This document shows, piece by piece, positions 19,501-28,932 of a DNA stretch of 64,000 nucleotides. The notes under the pieces are model-generated. The model searched no databases. It saw only the letters and a program-made list of their open reading frames with translations, and was not told the origin of the DNA. This DNA comes from a virus, in IMG/VR virus record IMGVR_UViG_3300026097_000020, positions 1-64,000 of that record; one strand, 5' to 3'. Made by a program: the position numbers and the translations under genes. Every line of letters starts with the position of its first letter. Position 1 is the stretch's first letter.

Positions 19501-22500
19501 AGGTATTACAAAGACATTAGGCAATATGCAAAGAGCAATGAATGCCGTTGCATTAGGAGAATTCCACAATGAACAGCAGGCTGTATTAGCTGGATTAAAT
19601 GATCAAATAGTTGCACATCGTAAACTTACTGCTGCTGGTTTAAGCAATGCTCAAGCATACGAAGCGGTAAAGAATAAAGCATTTGCAGCAGCAATAGCTA
19701 GAGAGCAAGACAATTCAAAGATTAAAGAGTCTATCAGGCTTATGGAAAAAGCTACAGAGGTTTCCAGAGCATACCAGGCAGCACAAGCTCTTGCTAGAAA
19801 AAATGAAGAAGTTGGAGATTTGCGTGGGGTGGCAAGCTTTATACAAAAGAATGCAAAGTCTTTAAGCGAAGCACAAAAAGAAGCTATATTAAACGACAAA
19901 GATCTTCAAACTCTTGTTATGAATCCAGAAGTAGATCCAAAGACTCTAAGACAAGCTTTAAAAAATGCAGAAAACCAGGCAGACCTAGATCTTAAAATCA
20001 AGAAGTTAACCTTTGATGGTTTGGTAGACGTTTTTAATGATGGATTTAATAATGCCATGGAAGCTTTTTCTGTAAAAGAAAAAGAAATTGAGCTAGATTT
20101 TGCTGTTAAAGAAGAGCCTTTCTTAGAAGCCATTAAAGATGCGGAAAGAGAAATTGCCGACATCAGAAATAGTGCTGGAGGTTTGGACGATCTTCAAGCG
20201 TCACTTGAAAGAATTTCTTGGCAAGAAGAAGAAATTAACGAAAAGTATGATCTTAGAACAGAAGCACTTGAAAAAGTTAAAGACATTAATAAAACAATTT
20301 CAGATCAACAAAAGTCTCAACTAGACATTGCTGAAGCGTTGTCTCGTGGAGATATTGCAGCTGCCGCAAAGGCTGTTCAAGAATCTAGAAAACAAAGAGC
20401 TCAAGCAAGTCAGGCTAAGCAAGAAAAACAATTAGACATTGTTAGAGAAAAAGAGTTAGCTGCCCTAGTTGATGCAAGCGGTAGAAGTAGGCTAGAAATA
20501 GAAAAAGAAATTGAAAGACTTAATCGAACAATTTTTGAAATTGAAGAACAAAGAATTGAACCTGCTCAAAGACAACTGGATATTCTTAATAGGCAAAAGC
20601 AGGACCTCATTGAGGGCCTTACTGTTTTGGGTAAAACAAGAGAAGAATGGGAGAGAGTAAAGAATAACGTTGACCTTGCCAGAATTAGTACTGACAAGTT
20701 TATTAAGTCAATGGAAGATGCTTTAGATGTTGTTACAGACATTGTCGATTATTGGGACAACTTCCCCACAGAAAAACATGTTGACATTTTCCAAAATGTT
20801 AAGAGAATGGGCGAAGAAGAAGATGACTTGCCAGAAGCAGACGATGGACTGCTGGGTTCTAAAGATGGTCCAGGCGGAGGAACAGAAGAGGAAAAAGACA
20901 AAAAACTTTCAGTCGATGACTCAAGGGCAAAGTTTAGAAGGCAAGAGTCTCTCGACATGGCTCGCTGGGAAGCTCAGCAAAGAGAACAGGAAGAAGACGC
21001 TACTCCACAATGGTTTGATAAATTATTTACAGATTTTTCAATATTCCAACCAAAAGATGAAGACGGTAACAGAAGAACCGACTTAGAACCAAGAATCGGG
21101 TTTGATGTGGGGCAAGGCCCAACGTATGATGCAATTAAACCACTATTCACCAGGTTTGATGGTAAGGACGAACCAAGCTGGACAGAGAAAGCTCTCGATT
21201 GGTTAACCACCCCTCTTTGGGGCCCAGGTTCAAAAAATAGAGGATCTGGCTCACCAGTAGAAGAAACTTCAGCTTCCTCAAGACCACAAGTTCCCAGAAC
21301 CTCAGATGGAAAAATTGATTACGATCGACTGCCAGAACCTCAAACAGCCGGGTTTTCTTTGCCGGGACTTTCTCTGCCAGGATTTGGTAGCCCCTCCTCA
21401 AGTGCTATGCGTGGCTCAGGATCTCCAGCAGGTGGTGCACTCGGACCGATTAGAGGAGAAATAACCAAGCTTAATAGTGATATCCCAATGCTGCTTGCTG
21501 GGGTAGATAATCATTTTAGAACTCTACCAGAAAGAACTAATCAGCCCATTGTTGGGGGCGTAGGAAATAACTTTAGAACTTTGGGTTCAAGAACTCCCGA
21601 AAACCTATCTGGCATACCCAATTATCTCAAAGGTCCCCTAGCCTCTCAGGCTCAAGAGGGAATTAATTCTGGTATCAGGAATCCTCTACGTAGAACTGGC
21701 GACGAGTCTCCTTCTTACTTTACTCCACTTTCTCGATTCTTTACAACAGACTTGGTTAATTCTTCTAGCGAAGCAACTGGTAAAATTTTGCCGGACCATC
21801 TTAGTAGTCTGGGTAGAGAGGCCCCAGGTCGTCTAAATCCAATTACAGGATTCTTTGATAAGCTACCCGGTAAAGCGAAGCCCAGTATTGAAGGAGATTT
21901 AGTTGCCGCCTTTGAGGCACTAGGAAATAACGCCCCCCTTGTGCTTGCTAAGATTACGCGGTATCTAACAGAGATGCCTTCTTTGCCATCTATTAGAGGA
22001 GCCATTGGTGTTCGACTTCCTCTACTCTTCCTTCAGGCAGGTCTTTCCTCTATTAGATTGTTTAAGATAATTGAGACTTACTTCAGGAGCCTACCCACAA
22101 TCGTAAGAGGTCTTATTAACGGAATTTCCTTTATGTTTTATTTAGAAGGGCGAGAGTCTGCAACAGCATTTATAAACGAGGTAAAGAGACAATTTAATAA
22201 CTTTAAACCCGAAGTTACCATTACCAGAAAAATCATAACAGTTTATGAGACTCAGACCAATGCTGGAGGATTGATTGGTAGCTACAACACTGGTGGTGCT
22301 GTTGCTGGCTTTAATAACGGTGGGGGGTATAGAGGTTTGCCAATGAGCAGAAAAGTTTCTGGTTCTGGAAACTACGATAAAGTAAAAACTCTTTTAACTC
22401 CAGGAGAATTTGTTATTAGAAAAGAAGCTGTAGAAAAATATGGTGACGGCCTGATGGCAGTGATTAATAGTGCCAAGTTACCAAGAGAAAGCTTTATGAT

Positions 22501-22705
22501 GCCAACGTTTGAAAACGGTAGCTCCTCTTCGACCTCTTACAGAAACAATGTGGATGCACAAAAGAGCGGTGTCATGTATAATAGTAATAACTACGCAATT
22601 AATGTTAACGTAAGGTCTGAAGCCAATCCAGATCAAATTGCTAAAACAGTTATGAATAATATTAAGCGAGTCGATTCGCAAAGAATTAGGAGCAATAGGC
22701 TATAA
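13544..22705 (+). CDS. Tape measure protein, exceptionally long
   Basis: 3053 residues. At the usual ~1.5 angstrom per residue this predicts a tail near 450 nm. A PhageMin_Tail-type region spans about residues 175-560 (WAGRQLMVGFTIPLTIFG, then MREGGINASQSANALKSSL). Hydrophobic stretches occur at about 541-572, 1184-1262 and 1446-1540, and a long coiled coil at about 2160-2380. Residues ~1040-1170 are Arg/Lys/Gln-rich with a duplicated motif (RLYGGAQPTPQEKAARRQ, RMYGTQNVTPEMRAARKQ). A segment with LTPGExVI appears twice, near residue 695 and near residue 2950. The protein sets tail length, fills the tube and may aid DNA entry. No lysozyme or peptidase motif was recognised. Confidence 0.92.
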   Translation: MADANANIRIGVDTSAALAEIKNLQRQISLFHSSMAASGKAAADQSARMQANLMNSINATRGFTARMTTISTTTDSFTNALEKNKLSMGQYFRYAGGATKSFGSLFKSEFNTISKVARERVKDLQTQYIKMGRDADGAMKAIAVRPTTLDMKNLGTQTAIAAQKQQLFNQLIRQGSTNLLNWGKNTQWAGRQLMVGFTIPLTIFGTVAAKTFMDLEEQAIRFKRVYGDMFTTDTEVDEALAGVKELASEFTKFGVAVEDTIDLAASVAQMGAMGADLTNQVTQATRLAVLGGIEQQDALDTTISLTNAFGLATEELAGKIAFLNAAENQTILSIEDFNEAIPKAGSVVKQLGGDVEDLAFFLTAMREGGINASQSANALKSSLARLINPTEVAKEKMAGFGIDILGIVNDNAGNLRETIQVLAVELDKLDPLDKSRAIEQLFGKFQFARMSTLFENIVKEGSQANKILELTTNSTEELAIIAERELGRVSESPAYKFKKALEEIQVALAPIGEAFLKLATPIIEFGTRVMDQFNNLSDGAKTFVVGLTAVLGVVAPAVLMVIGLVANGIANLVKFGQLVARAFGSSRTSSNNLTEQLNYMNAEQVESAAIAASLEQAHSRLTQEFTAEAGAVNKLTAAYTRAIEKQKLMMMSGPGAARTGGRVGAKVKGYNKGVVSVPGSGNKDTVPAMLTPGESVIPAEMTKRYAPLIEAMVAGAIPGYNRGRNPYQRSHITGQLDPNDPNVFSQLQAMYPGTSAAQLQNFEVLSDLTMDLPEWMNQDLRPKSGGIAPDQFDFSSKQTKNKLLATSKSAAQDMGLELGDEYLSGLSQGFEDEITDRASSLARQRGVNVTDPILSEAREEVLEKARKQGGSRGLLAEGLQRKATTVGSTRAALGGQEDAKLRKMLERGEAKVVRGTGGGLSVFSANADGSQGPKIGRFSGGSSDPELQKWFNEGADPKKLPPKYKMRGSSSTPRAGTYETRTRMANTPGGISSRATEQRQQARKDFNDQAAKSAQTNSESKRTKRIAKDTVDGYANELKRGKKKVQQTAKEKAKLEQQSKDRLYGGAQPTPQEKAARRQAEKRAKQDAAQQRRTDRLRREQNQRMYGTQNVTPEMRAARKQQENLEKQRRATLKQQQKNNQTQTRIVNQEQVNTKKLSVVERLKERALRRQQARLTREQAVSARAAAGGGMGAGRMMGVGMAASSAVMMGSMAPGKVGEVAGSLMGPVMALSMALPMLTSPIGVVVAALGALGGSLWFLNSSFNKGAEEGMKMAEAFGVGSKAIKSFAENAGNVSAGEIMDKRREEAGQILNIQPGKSTFGETFLQGDPGKEMVENLRKTFESGQSMGDVRSALINQMGTAIATGALSAGQARSIVAELAEEMGDYNLGIQVNGELLSMFGPDGEDLLENPLELRVRLVEESRENIRRMGQLVSEQGPRTAGRIGGNVAIGGGVGAAAGGLAATQTGIGNRIATQLAGGIAKIAAKAGARTAATAAAGTAAGPIGTAIGAVAGIGLGIADAAKYMKDLGVLTGGFVASGAMALQQQQELLDSLQLDYEKRIQIADAAGDTAEAERLQNQYIEDRAALLEENAKTTQAFLDTYSEFDILSKRATSDSLSKQLSSLYEDQPLMQAQLDSLVQQIEGLDFNFFADSEKEIQLKMSLLSGDLSPGALSSLLNLDDDTIDVGVNLLAKLGQAEGNRALSLMSMFVDNEGNPITEQQTKFLATVDAAPSGAEATKYLDLFQEIQEIGNVANMQIVLDYYLNDPNAASRLSGQLNEIRNIAAQNEGSLSIDVFSNVFDDPEAREALMDYADEFDALPDSMKIEFIESFTKLYNVDGDPDELAAFRAEEGSDATRGEFDVSRADRLVRGAMAEGAASDFDEETDTGGGGGGGPQASELDDIIKKLRDVRLATIDMTKGWEASRDKLEELFGDGKDIDVFDGLKQRMRGMGLGENLIDVIAGMPAEEYERRKNQLFTFDEAGNITGITKTLGNMQRAMNAVALGEFHNEQQAVLAGLNDQIVAHRKLTAAGLSNAQAYEAVKNKAFAAAIAREQDNSKIKESIRLMEKATEVSRAYQAAQALARKNEEVGDLRGVASFIQKNAKSLSEAQKEAILNDKDLQTLVMNPEVDPKTLRQALKNAENQADLDLKIKKLTFDGLVDVFNDGFNNAMEAFSVKEKEIELDFAVKEEPFLEAIKDAEREIADIRNSAGGLDDLQASLERISWQEEEINEKYDLRTEALEKVKDINKTISDQQKSQLDIAEALSRGDIAAAAKAVQESRKQRAQASQAKQEKQLDIVREKELAALVDASGRSRLEIEKEIERLNRTIFEIEEQRIEPAQRQLDILNRQKQDLIEGLTVLGKTREEWERVKNNVDLARISTDKFIKSMEDALDVVTDIVDYWDNFPTEKHVDIFQNVKRMGEEEDDLPEADDGLLGSKDGPGGGTEEEKDKKLSVDDSRAKFRRQESLDMARWEAQQREQEEDATPQWFDKLFTDFSIFQPKDEDGNRRTDLEPRIGFDVGQGPTYDAIKPLFTRFDGKDEPSWTEKALDWLTTPLWGPGSKNRGSGSPVEETSASSRPQVPRTSDGKIDYDRLPEPQTAGFSLPGLSLPGFGSPSSSAMRGSGSPAGGALGPIRGEITKLNSDIPMLLAGVDNHFRTLPERTNQPIVGGVGNNFRTLGSRTPENLSGIPNYLKGPLASQAQEGINSGIRNPLRRTGDESPSYFTPLSRFFTTDLVNSSSEATGKILPDHLSSLGREAPGRLNPITGFFDKLPGKAKPSIEGDLVAAFEALGNNAPLVLAKITRYLTEMPSLPSIRGAIGVRLPLLFLQAGLSSIRLFKIIETYFRSLPTIVRGLINGISFMFYLEGRESATAFINEVKRQFNNFKPEVTITRKIITVYETQTNAGGLIGSYNTGGAVAGFNNGGGYRGLPMSRKVSGSGNYDKVKTLLTPGEFVIRKEAVEKYGDGLMAVINSAKLPRESFMMPTFENGSSSSTSYRNNVDAQKSGVMYNSNNYAINVNVRSEANPDQIAKTVMNNIKRVDSQRIRSNRL

Positions 22706-23367
22706 TGGCAGAACTAAGCTACATGGTTGGAAGAAAAGCCTATGCCAGACCTCAGGGTATTTTGCTAGCAAATAATTCTGGCTATATTTCACAAGGCAAA
22801 AGAATTCCAGAAGGTAATGAATTTGAAGATTTTATTATTCTTTCTGATGATAATCGAGGACCAATTAATTTTGCTATAAACAGACTTGAACGTAGAGAAA
22901 GAACTGTCAATGGAAGAATGAGATCTTATCATATTGCAGACAAGCTTGACATCTCTGTAAGCTGGGAAATGCTTCCTTCTAGAGGATTTTCTGTTCAACC
23001 TAATTTTCAAGATGCTCTCCAAGCAAGTCCCGGTAGCGTAACAAATCTTGTAGAAACAACTGTAATAGAGGGCACCACTAGGCCAGTAAGTCCTTTTGGA
23101 TCACCTTATTACCAAGATCAACAATACACTTCGGACGGCGGTGTAGGCGGTGTAGAGATACTTGATTGGTATGAGACTTATACAGGATCTTTTTGGGCTT
23201 TTTTATCGTACGACAATTATAAAGATTTGGATGGAGATAGAAACAGGTTGTCAGAATATTCTGAAGTGGTAGAGGTTTTCTTTTCCTCATTTGACTATTC
23301 TGTTGAAAAAAGAGGCGGTTCTAATTTTGACTTTTGGAATATTAGTTTTAGCTTGGAAGAGGTTTAA
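22705..23367 (+). CDS. Distal tail (Dit-like) protein
   Basis: 220 residues starting in a TAATGG overlap with the tape measure stop, the canonical Dit position. It is beta-rich with several aromatic strands (YHIADKLDISVSWEMLPSRG, EILDWYETYTGSFWAFL) and ends in FDFWNISFSLEEV, like a strand closing a barrel. Dit-like proteins form the ring joining tube to tip. The call rests on position, size and strand pattern. Confidence 0.65.
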   Translation: MAELSYMVGRKAYARPQGILLANNSGYISQGKRIPEGNEFEDFIILSDDNRGPINFAINRLERRERTVNGRMRSYHIADKLDISVSWEMLPSRGFSVQPNFQDALQASPGSVTNLVETTVIEGTTRPVSPFGSPYYQDQQYTSDGGVGGVEILDWYETYTGSFWAFLSYDNYKDLDGDRNRLSEYSEVVEVFFSSFDYSVEKRGGSNFDFWNISFSLEEV

Positions 23368-26300
23368 TGTTTGTTAATGAAGAGCTACAGGAGCACTTAG
23401 AGACATCATCCAGAATCAAAAGCCGTTCTGCAATTGTCGCAGAGTGGAATATGAACATGTCAAAAAATATTTTTTATGCTGGTAATTATCGATACCGTCC
23501 AAATGATCCAGACTTTCCAGAGTATAATTTTATTGCTCAATCCTTTAGCACGCTAGACGAAACAAACAGGTTTTATACAGATGCTACTGACGCAGACATA
23601 TTGATTGATGGCGGATTAGAAGATAACGAAATCCCCACAGCTTTCGCTTCTGATCAGGAAAAAGAAAGAATGCTTTATTCTTTAGAAGATTGTTTCGGCA
23701 GATTTCGTCCACGTTCTGGTATTAATAAGTTGAGATGGTTTGAAAACAGATATACTCATTTTTCAAATATTGACATGGTCAGCAGACCAAGATATTACAT
23801 GTCTGATAAATTAGATAATTTTAAGTATTGGACCTCTTACAGAAAAGAAAACGGGGTAGAGCGAGGTATTGCAAACAATAATTTAAATGGTCAAAACTTC
23901 ATTCAGGATGCTGCACCATTCGTAGTTTACAAAGATCCTGTACCAGCAAACAGAGTAGTAGTAAAAATGCAGACTCATGTCGGCAATATTGATTTAGGAC
24001 CTTTTGTTAAAGATGACAACCTTGTATCGGACCCATTCTTCGGAGAAGAAAATCAAGCAACTCCCGTGAGTTGGAAAATTCAAAAAATGGATATTTCTAG
24101 AAACTGGGTAGACATTGCTTCGTTTGATGAAAACTCTGAAAGATCTGATGGGTCTTCAGTAATTGGTCCAGATGGATATGTGGAGCTTGTTTATGGACTT
24201 ATTATTCCTCCGGCTTATAAGCCAGGATTTGAATTGGTAAAAGAGTATTCTTCTGCAAGCTTGTTACCATCTCCAATTAGTCTTCCAAATAATACCGCTT
24301 ACTTAATTAGAGAAAACACAGACGATGCAGGAATTGTTTATGTCGTTCGTAATAACTCTCAAAAAACTCAAGGAGTATTTGTAACCTTTAATGCAGAGTA
24401 CGGATGGACATTAATAGAAGAGCTTGGATCAGATACAGGTTTTGTAACAGAGCTCACCAATCCTCCAGCATTTAGAGATTTATCCAACGGGCTAACCAGA
24501 TACAGAGAGTTTGAATACATTTACGGTTTAAGAGTTGTTGTGGAAACAATGAATGTCTTTGATTCAACTTTTGATTTAATAGAACTTTCTCCCAGACTTT
24601 CTTCTAATATTTCAAACATGGTTAGAACTTTTAACATTACAAAAACTGCTTCAGATTTAGGCAATGCCGGACTACCAGTTGGACAACTTTTAGCGTCAGT
24701 TGGATCCCTGGACATCTTTGACACAGAACAAGCATTCTTTCCAGAAAATACTAACAGCATCATAAAAGATTATACTGATCAAAATATTCAAATTAAAATT
24801 TATGAAGTTATTGAAGAGGTAAATAATAATTCTTATTTTGTACCTATTAAAACAATGTATTCAGAAGGCTTCCCAACTATTCAGTCAGATCAAAAAAATA
24901 TTTCGCTTCAGCTTAGAGACTTGTTTTTCTACATGGAATCAATTATGGCTCCACAGATCTTAATACAAAATGCATCACTTAGTTATGCTGTTTCGTTATT
25001 GTTAGACTCTGTTGGATTTAGCAACTATACTTTTCAAAGACTTCGCAATGAGGATGAAGAGATCATTCCTCATTTTTATGTTCCGCCAGATATTTCGGTA
25101 GCAGAGGTATTAAACAATATTGCAGTCTCTACACAATCGGCAATGTTCTTTGACGAGTTCAATAATCTTGTCGTAATGAGTAGAGACTATTATTTGCCTA
25201 CCAATAACGAAAGACCTTCAGATATTACCCTTAGAGGTTCTGTAGATTTTCAGCAAACTGATGTTTTAAAAAATGAAAAGACAAAAAGTAAGCTAGCTAA
25301 CATTGTAGATATTTCATTTAGAAACAATCAGGTTTTTAATGACGGAGTAATCAAGTATCAAACAAGAGCTATTCAAAGATCTTATAGTTCAATTAGACAG
25401 GCATCTTTGTTAGATAAAGACAAAACTTGGATCTATAAGCCAGCATTGCTTTGGGAGGTTAGCGGTACGGAAGCAACAAAATCTGTAAACGAAGAGGGAT
25501 CCAATCAATCTTCATATGTTTTATCGGCAATACCCTTAAACTCAAATTTAAGCACAAGGGTACCATCGGTTATTAATCATCGTTTAGCAAACAATACAAT
25601 TGATTTTGGCGACGGAGTCTACTGGATCGCTCGATACGAAGGGTACTTTTATGCAAATGGAGAAATGATAAAGTATGATGCCGTACAATATAATATTCCA
25701 GGCATTAGTGCTATAGAAAGAGAAGACCCTAACGTAATAGATGACAATGTGTGGATTTCAAGTGTTGAAGAGTATCAGAAATATTTTGCTAAAATTCCTT
25801 TTAATGGAAAAATGTACCCAACTGGATTAGTAAGAATCTATGCGGAACCAAACTACGAGATCGTAGGTGGGCAAACAAGGATGGTAAATGGCCCTGTCGC
25901 CAAACATGGAAGAGCTCAGTTTGGAACAAATGTCGTAGAGCATCAGGCAGGGGTATCTAGCTATTGGACAGATAGAGACAACATTCGGGGATGCTCTATG
26001 GAATCTAAATACATTTTTGACGAGTCAATCAGAAGACTAGTTTATACGAGAAGCTCCTTAATTTCTAACGACGAAAACGCTGTAATTGAAGTTGCCGATG
26101 CAACCACTGCTCGTGTAGGAGATTATGTAGAAAAATTCTTTAATCCATCTTTTTCTTTTTTGGAAGAGGATCAGGAAACTAACATTAATCTAATACCGGA
26201 AAACACCAGAATTATTTCGGTAGATGTTGATGATAATACGATCACATTAGATAAAACAATCTCTGCAGTTTCGGATGAGGATTTTGTAGAAATAGTAGAA

Positions 26301-28289
26301 CTTAACAATTGCACCTTAATATCTAATGGAAGCAATGCAGTTATCGAAGTTCAGGACACCGCAGATCTAGAGGTCGGCCTCTACATTAAAAATTCTTTTT
26401 CAGATCCTAACGACAACATCGTTCCAGAAAATACGCAAATTGTTTCTATTGACTCTGGAAATAACAGAGTAACCATAAGTAATTCTCTTGAGTCGCCAAA
26501 TACCGAGTTTTCAGAAAATATCAATCTTTCAGCGGGAAGGATAATTTTTAACTCTTTGATACTTATTGAAAAAGCACCAGACTCTGTAGTTGGAAAAGCG
26601 GGAATTGAAAATAGTGTAGTTCAAAATACTTCGGTAACCGGATTAATAAAAAATATTTTTAGTGATACTTATACAGAAGAGGTTTCAAAAGACCCATACT
26701 ACCCAGGAAGCCTGCAAGCCTCAGCTTTGGTAATGAAAGGTAATACGGTCAATACCTCAGAAGATCCAAAAAACTTTTTGTCATACGTTTATAAACCCCT
26801 AGACGGTCGATTTAAGCATTTTGGGACAAGAGCTAGAATTATTGGCAGAATAGAAAACAGTGAGACTAGGGGGCAGACCCCAGACGGAAGTTCTGTTTAT
26901 TATATTCCAGAACAAACAGAAACGGGTCAGTCTTCTTCAATTTCTGGTGGATCTGGTGGGCTGGCTGTAATGGTCAATCCAGAAACAAATGCTGGGTATT
27001 ACTTTGAAATAGCCGCATTGACTGAAAACAATTTATCAGCATACACGGTTGATGGAGAAATCTATAATGTTTATTTTTATAGAGTAGATAGAAACGCAAA
27101 TGCAACCAATGATGTTGAAAAAGCAATTCCTAAAAGATTGTTTGGCGGTATCGCAGAAATAAACGTAGATGATGGAAGCTTCGTGGGGCAGTCAAGAATG
27201 ACAAACGAAGACACTACTACCGTTTATGACTTAGCTGTTGAATATGAAGATGTGGATAACATTAGAAGATTCTATTTGTACTTAAACAATCAGATAGTAG
27301 GAATTGTAGATGATGAAAATCCTTTACCAATATACAACAACATGTCTCTTTTTGTCAGAGGTAATGCAAAGATTATGTTTGAAAATGTCTACGCACTTTC
27401 AGAAAACTATAGCCAAAACACGACATTTGATCTTCCAAGAGAAGAAGGGCTGGCAAATCAACTAAGAGAATCCATTTTTGGAGTGGAAGACTTGACTGCA
27501 AATAATGCCTTCCGAAAGTATGTTGTTAGTGGATTTATCCAATCATCATATTTAAGAGGGATAAGCTCATCCGAACCACCTAAATACAATATTTATTATG
27601 AAGAGTTCGGCACCATTATGAGAGAAGCTTCCTACTTCGATATTAGATACAATAAGGCGTATCCAGCTCTAGCCGCTCAGATATCTCCAACAGTCAATAG
27701 GATTAAAGGCTACACAGTGTCCGGATTTTTGGCTGGGGCTTACGGGGCAGAGTTTTTAATATTTAATCATACAGATACAGCGTTAAGTCTGGATTCTTCT
27801 AGCGGCAACTATTTAAGAATTCAAGGGGTTACCTTTACTCAACAAGCAAATCATGAGCTCACTGTTGACCAGTACTTTCAAAAAAAATCTAACTTTGCAG
27901 ATCCTAAATTTATCTCGAACTCATTTGTGGAATCTCCAGTAGATGCTAAAAAAGAATATCAGGATATTAAGTTGACCAGAATTAGCGAAGGTAAAAAAGA
28001 CTTTTCTGTAGAGGCACCTTACATTCAAACTCAAGCACATGCAGAAAGATTGATGGATTGGTTAACTGATAAAATTATGAAACCCAGAAAGTCTGTTGGA
28101 GTAAGAATTTTTCCAATGCCAACTCTTCAGTTGGGGGATATCGTGCAAATTGATTATCTTAATAAAAATAATTTTTATGAAGTTTCTAATCCAGAGGACA
28201 AGTTCGTGATCTATAGCATTTCGTATTCTAAAGATTCTAGCGGTCCCAGTATGGAATTGTTTTTAAGTGAGGTGAGCGATGGTATCTGA
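23367..28289 (+). CDS. Large tail-tip (minor tail/hub) protein
   Basis: 1640 residues, start overlapping the Dit stop by one base. A hub-like region includes YTFQRLRNEDEEIIPHFYVPP (near 550-575) with DISVAEVLNNIAVSTQSAMF, a fold seen in tail-associated proteins. Residues about 893-1050 hold a tandem repeat of ~80 residues (LISNDENAVIEV with ENTRIISVD, then LISNGSNAVIEV with ENTQIVSID). A LamG-like or jelly-roll part follows (FYLYLNNQIVGIVDDENP), and the C-terminal module resembles actinophage minor tail proteins (PTLQLGDIVQIDYL). No clear peptidoglycan hydrolase motif is visible. Confidence 0.75.
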   Translation: MFVNEELQEHLETSSRIKSRSAIVAEWNMNMSKNIFYAGNYRYRPNDPDFPEYNFIAQSFSTLDETNRFYTDATDADILIDGGLEDNEIPTAFASDQEKERMLYSLEDCFGRFRPRSGINKLRWFENRYTHFSNIDMVSRPRYYMSDKLDNFKYWTSYRKENGVERGIANNNLNGQNFIQDAAPFVVYKDPVPANRVVVKMQTHVGNIDLGPFVKDDNLVSDPFFGEENQATPVSWKIQKMDISRNWVDIASFDENSERSDGSSVIGPDGYVELVYGLIIPPAYKPGFELVKEYSSASLLPSPISLPNNTAYLIRENTDDAGIVYVVRNNSQKTQGVFVTFNAEYGWTLIEELGSDTGFVTELTNPPAFRDLSNGLTRYREFEYIYGLRVVVETMNVFDSTFDLIELSPRLSSNISNMVRTFNITKTASDLGNAGLPVGQLLASVGSLDIFDTEQAFFPENTNSIIKDYTDQNIQIKIYEVIEEVNNNSYFVPIKTMYSEGFPTIQSDQKNISLQLRDLFFYMESIMAPQILIQNASLSYAVSLLLDSVGFSNYTFQRLRNEDEEIIPHFYVPPDISVAEVLNNIAVSTQSAMFFDEFNNLVVMSRDYYLPTNNERPSDITLRGSVDFQQTDVLKNEKTKSKLANIVDISFRNNQVFNDGVIKYQTRAIQRSYSSIRQASLLDKDKTWIYKPALLWEVSGTEATKSVNEEGSNQSSYVLSAIPLNSNLSTRVPSVINHRLANNTIDFGDGVYWIARYEGYFYANGEMIKYDAVQYNIPGISAIEREDPNVIDDNVWISSVEEYQKYFAKIPFNGKMYPTGLVRIYAEPNYEIVGGQTRMVNGPVAKHGRAQFGTNVVEHQAGVSSYWTDRDNIRGCSMESKYIFDESIRRLVYTRSSLISNDENAVIEVADATTARVGDYVEKFFNPSFSFLEEDQETNINLIPENTRIISVDVDDNTITLDKTISAVSDEDFVEIVELNNCTLISNGSNAVIEVQDTADLEVGLYIKNSFSDPNDNIVPENTQIVSIDSGNNRVTISNSLESPNTEFSENINLSAGRIIFNSLILIEKAPDSVVGKAGIENSVVQNTSVTGLIKNIFSDTYTEEVSKDPYYPGSLQASALVMKGNTVNTSEDPKNFLSYVYKPLDGRFKHFGTRARIIGRIENSETRGQTPDGSSVYYIPEQTETGQSSSISGGSGGLAVMVNPETNAGYYFEIAALTENNLSAYTVDGEIYNVYFYRVDRNANATNDVEKAIPKRLFGGIAEINVDDGSFVGQSRMTNEDTTTVYDLAVEYEDVDNIRRFYLYLNNQIVGIVDDENPLPIYNNMSLFVRGNAKIMFENVYALSENYSQNTTFDLPREEGLANQLRESIFGVEDLTANNAFRKYVVSGFIQSSYLRGISSSEPPKYNIYYEEFGTIMREASYFDIRYNKAYPALAAQISPTVNRIKGYTVSGFLAGAYGAEFLIFNHTDTALSLDSSSGNYLRIQGVTFTQQANHELTVDQYFQKKSNFADPKFISNSFVESPVDAKKEYQDIKLTRISEGKKDFSVEAPYIQTQAHAERLMDWLTDKIMKPRKSVGVRIFPMPTLQLGDIVQIDYLNKNNFYEVSNPEDKFVIYSISYSKDSSGPSMELFLSEVSDGI

Positions 28290-28923
28290 TTTCAACAAAC
28301 CAGCGGTAGAACCAGTTCCAGACGTACCGGAGTATAGAACGCCGGACGATGTCTATCGAGGAACACAAGAAGCAGACCCCGATCTAATTATCTTTGATGA
28401 AGACAGCCTTCCAGTAGATATTATGACGGATCTTCTTTTTGAAAATCTTGGCGGCAGAGAAATTATAAACATTTCTCGTAATGATATTCTGAACGGTCAA
28501 AATGTTAGATATAATATTATTGCAAATCTCGGGTTGCTTGCTCAAGAATATAATAGTAGAAACATTTTCAGGGTTTCGGGAAATCTTTCTGATTTTTTCG
28601 ACAATTTTTCCATTCCTCTTGCTCCAAGGATTCCAAGAAACGGAACAGGGCCAGCTTTGTTTTATGTCGGAACCGAAAACTCAAATGGCTGTACTGGGTT
28701 TCCAGTTTTAAACAGATATAATGACACCGTAATCGCGTGCCTTGGAACGCTGTCCGAAGCAAGAAATGCTATAGATAAAGATCTTGCACCCTATAGAGAC
28801 ATCGTGTATAGTAATCCAGAAAACGGAGACGTCGTGGTCGATGTAACCAATCTAACCAACAACGAAAAGGTAGATATAGAAATTCTCTCCTTGTCTGATT
28901 TGGAAAATGATACAATATATTAG
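28279..28923 (+). CDS. Minor tail protein with Cys-Gly module
   Basis: 214 residues, overlapping the hub gene by 11 nt. An N-terminal Pro/Asp-rich segment precedes a middle domain with NGCTGFPVLNRYNDTVIACL, whose GCxG(F/Y)PV plus later Cys is shared with the N-terminus of the protein encoded at 60284-61606. The end is beta-rich (VVVDVTNLTNNEKVDIEIL). A tail-tip or fibre-assembly role is inferred from position only. Confidence 0.55.
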   Translation: MVSDFNKPAVEPVPDVPEYRTPDDVYRGTQEADPDLIIFDEDSLPVDIMTDLLFENLGGREIINISRNDILNGQNVRYNIIANLGLLAQEYNSRNIFRVSGNLSDFFDNFSIPLAPRIPRNGTGPALFYVGTENSNGCTGFPVLNRYNDTVIACLGTLSEARNAIDKDLAPYRDIVYSNPENGDVVVDVTNLTNNEKVDIEILSLSDLENDTIY

Positions 28924-28932
28924 GAGATTTTT

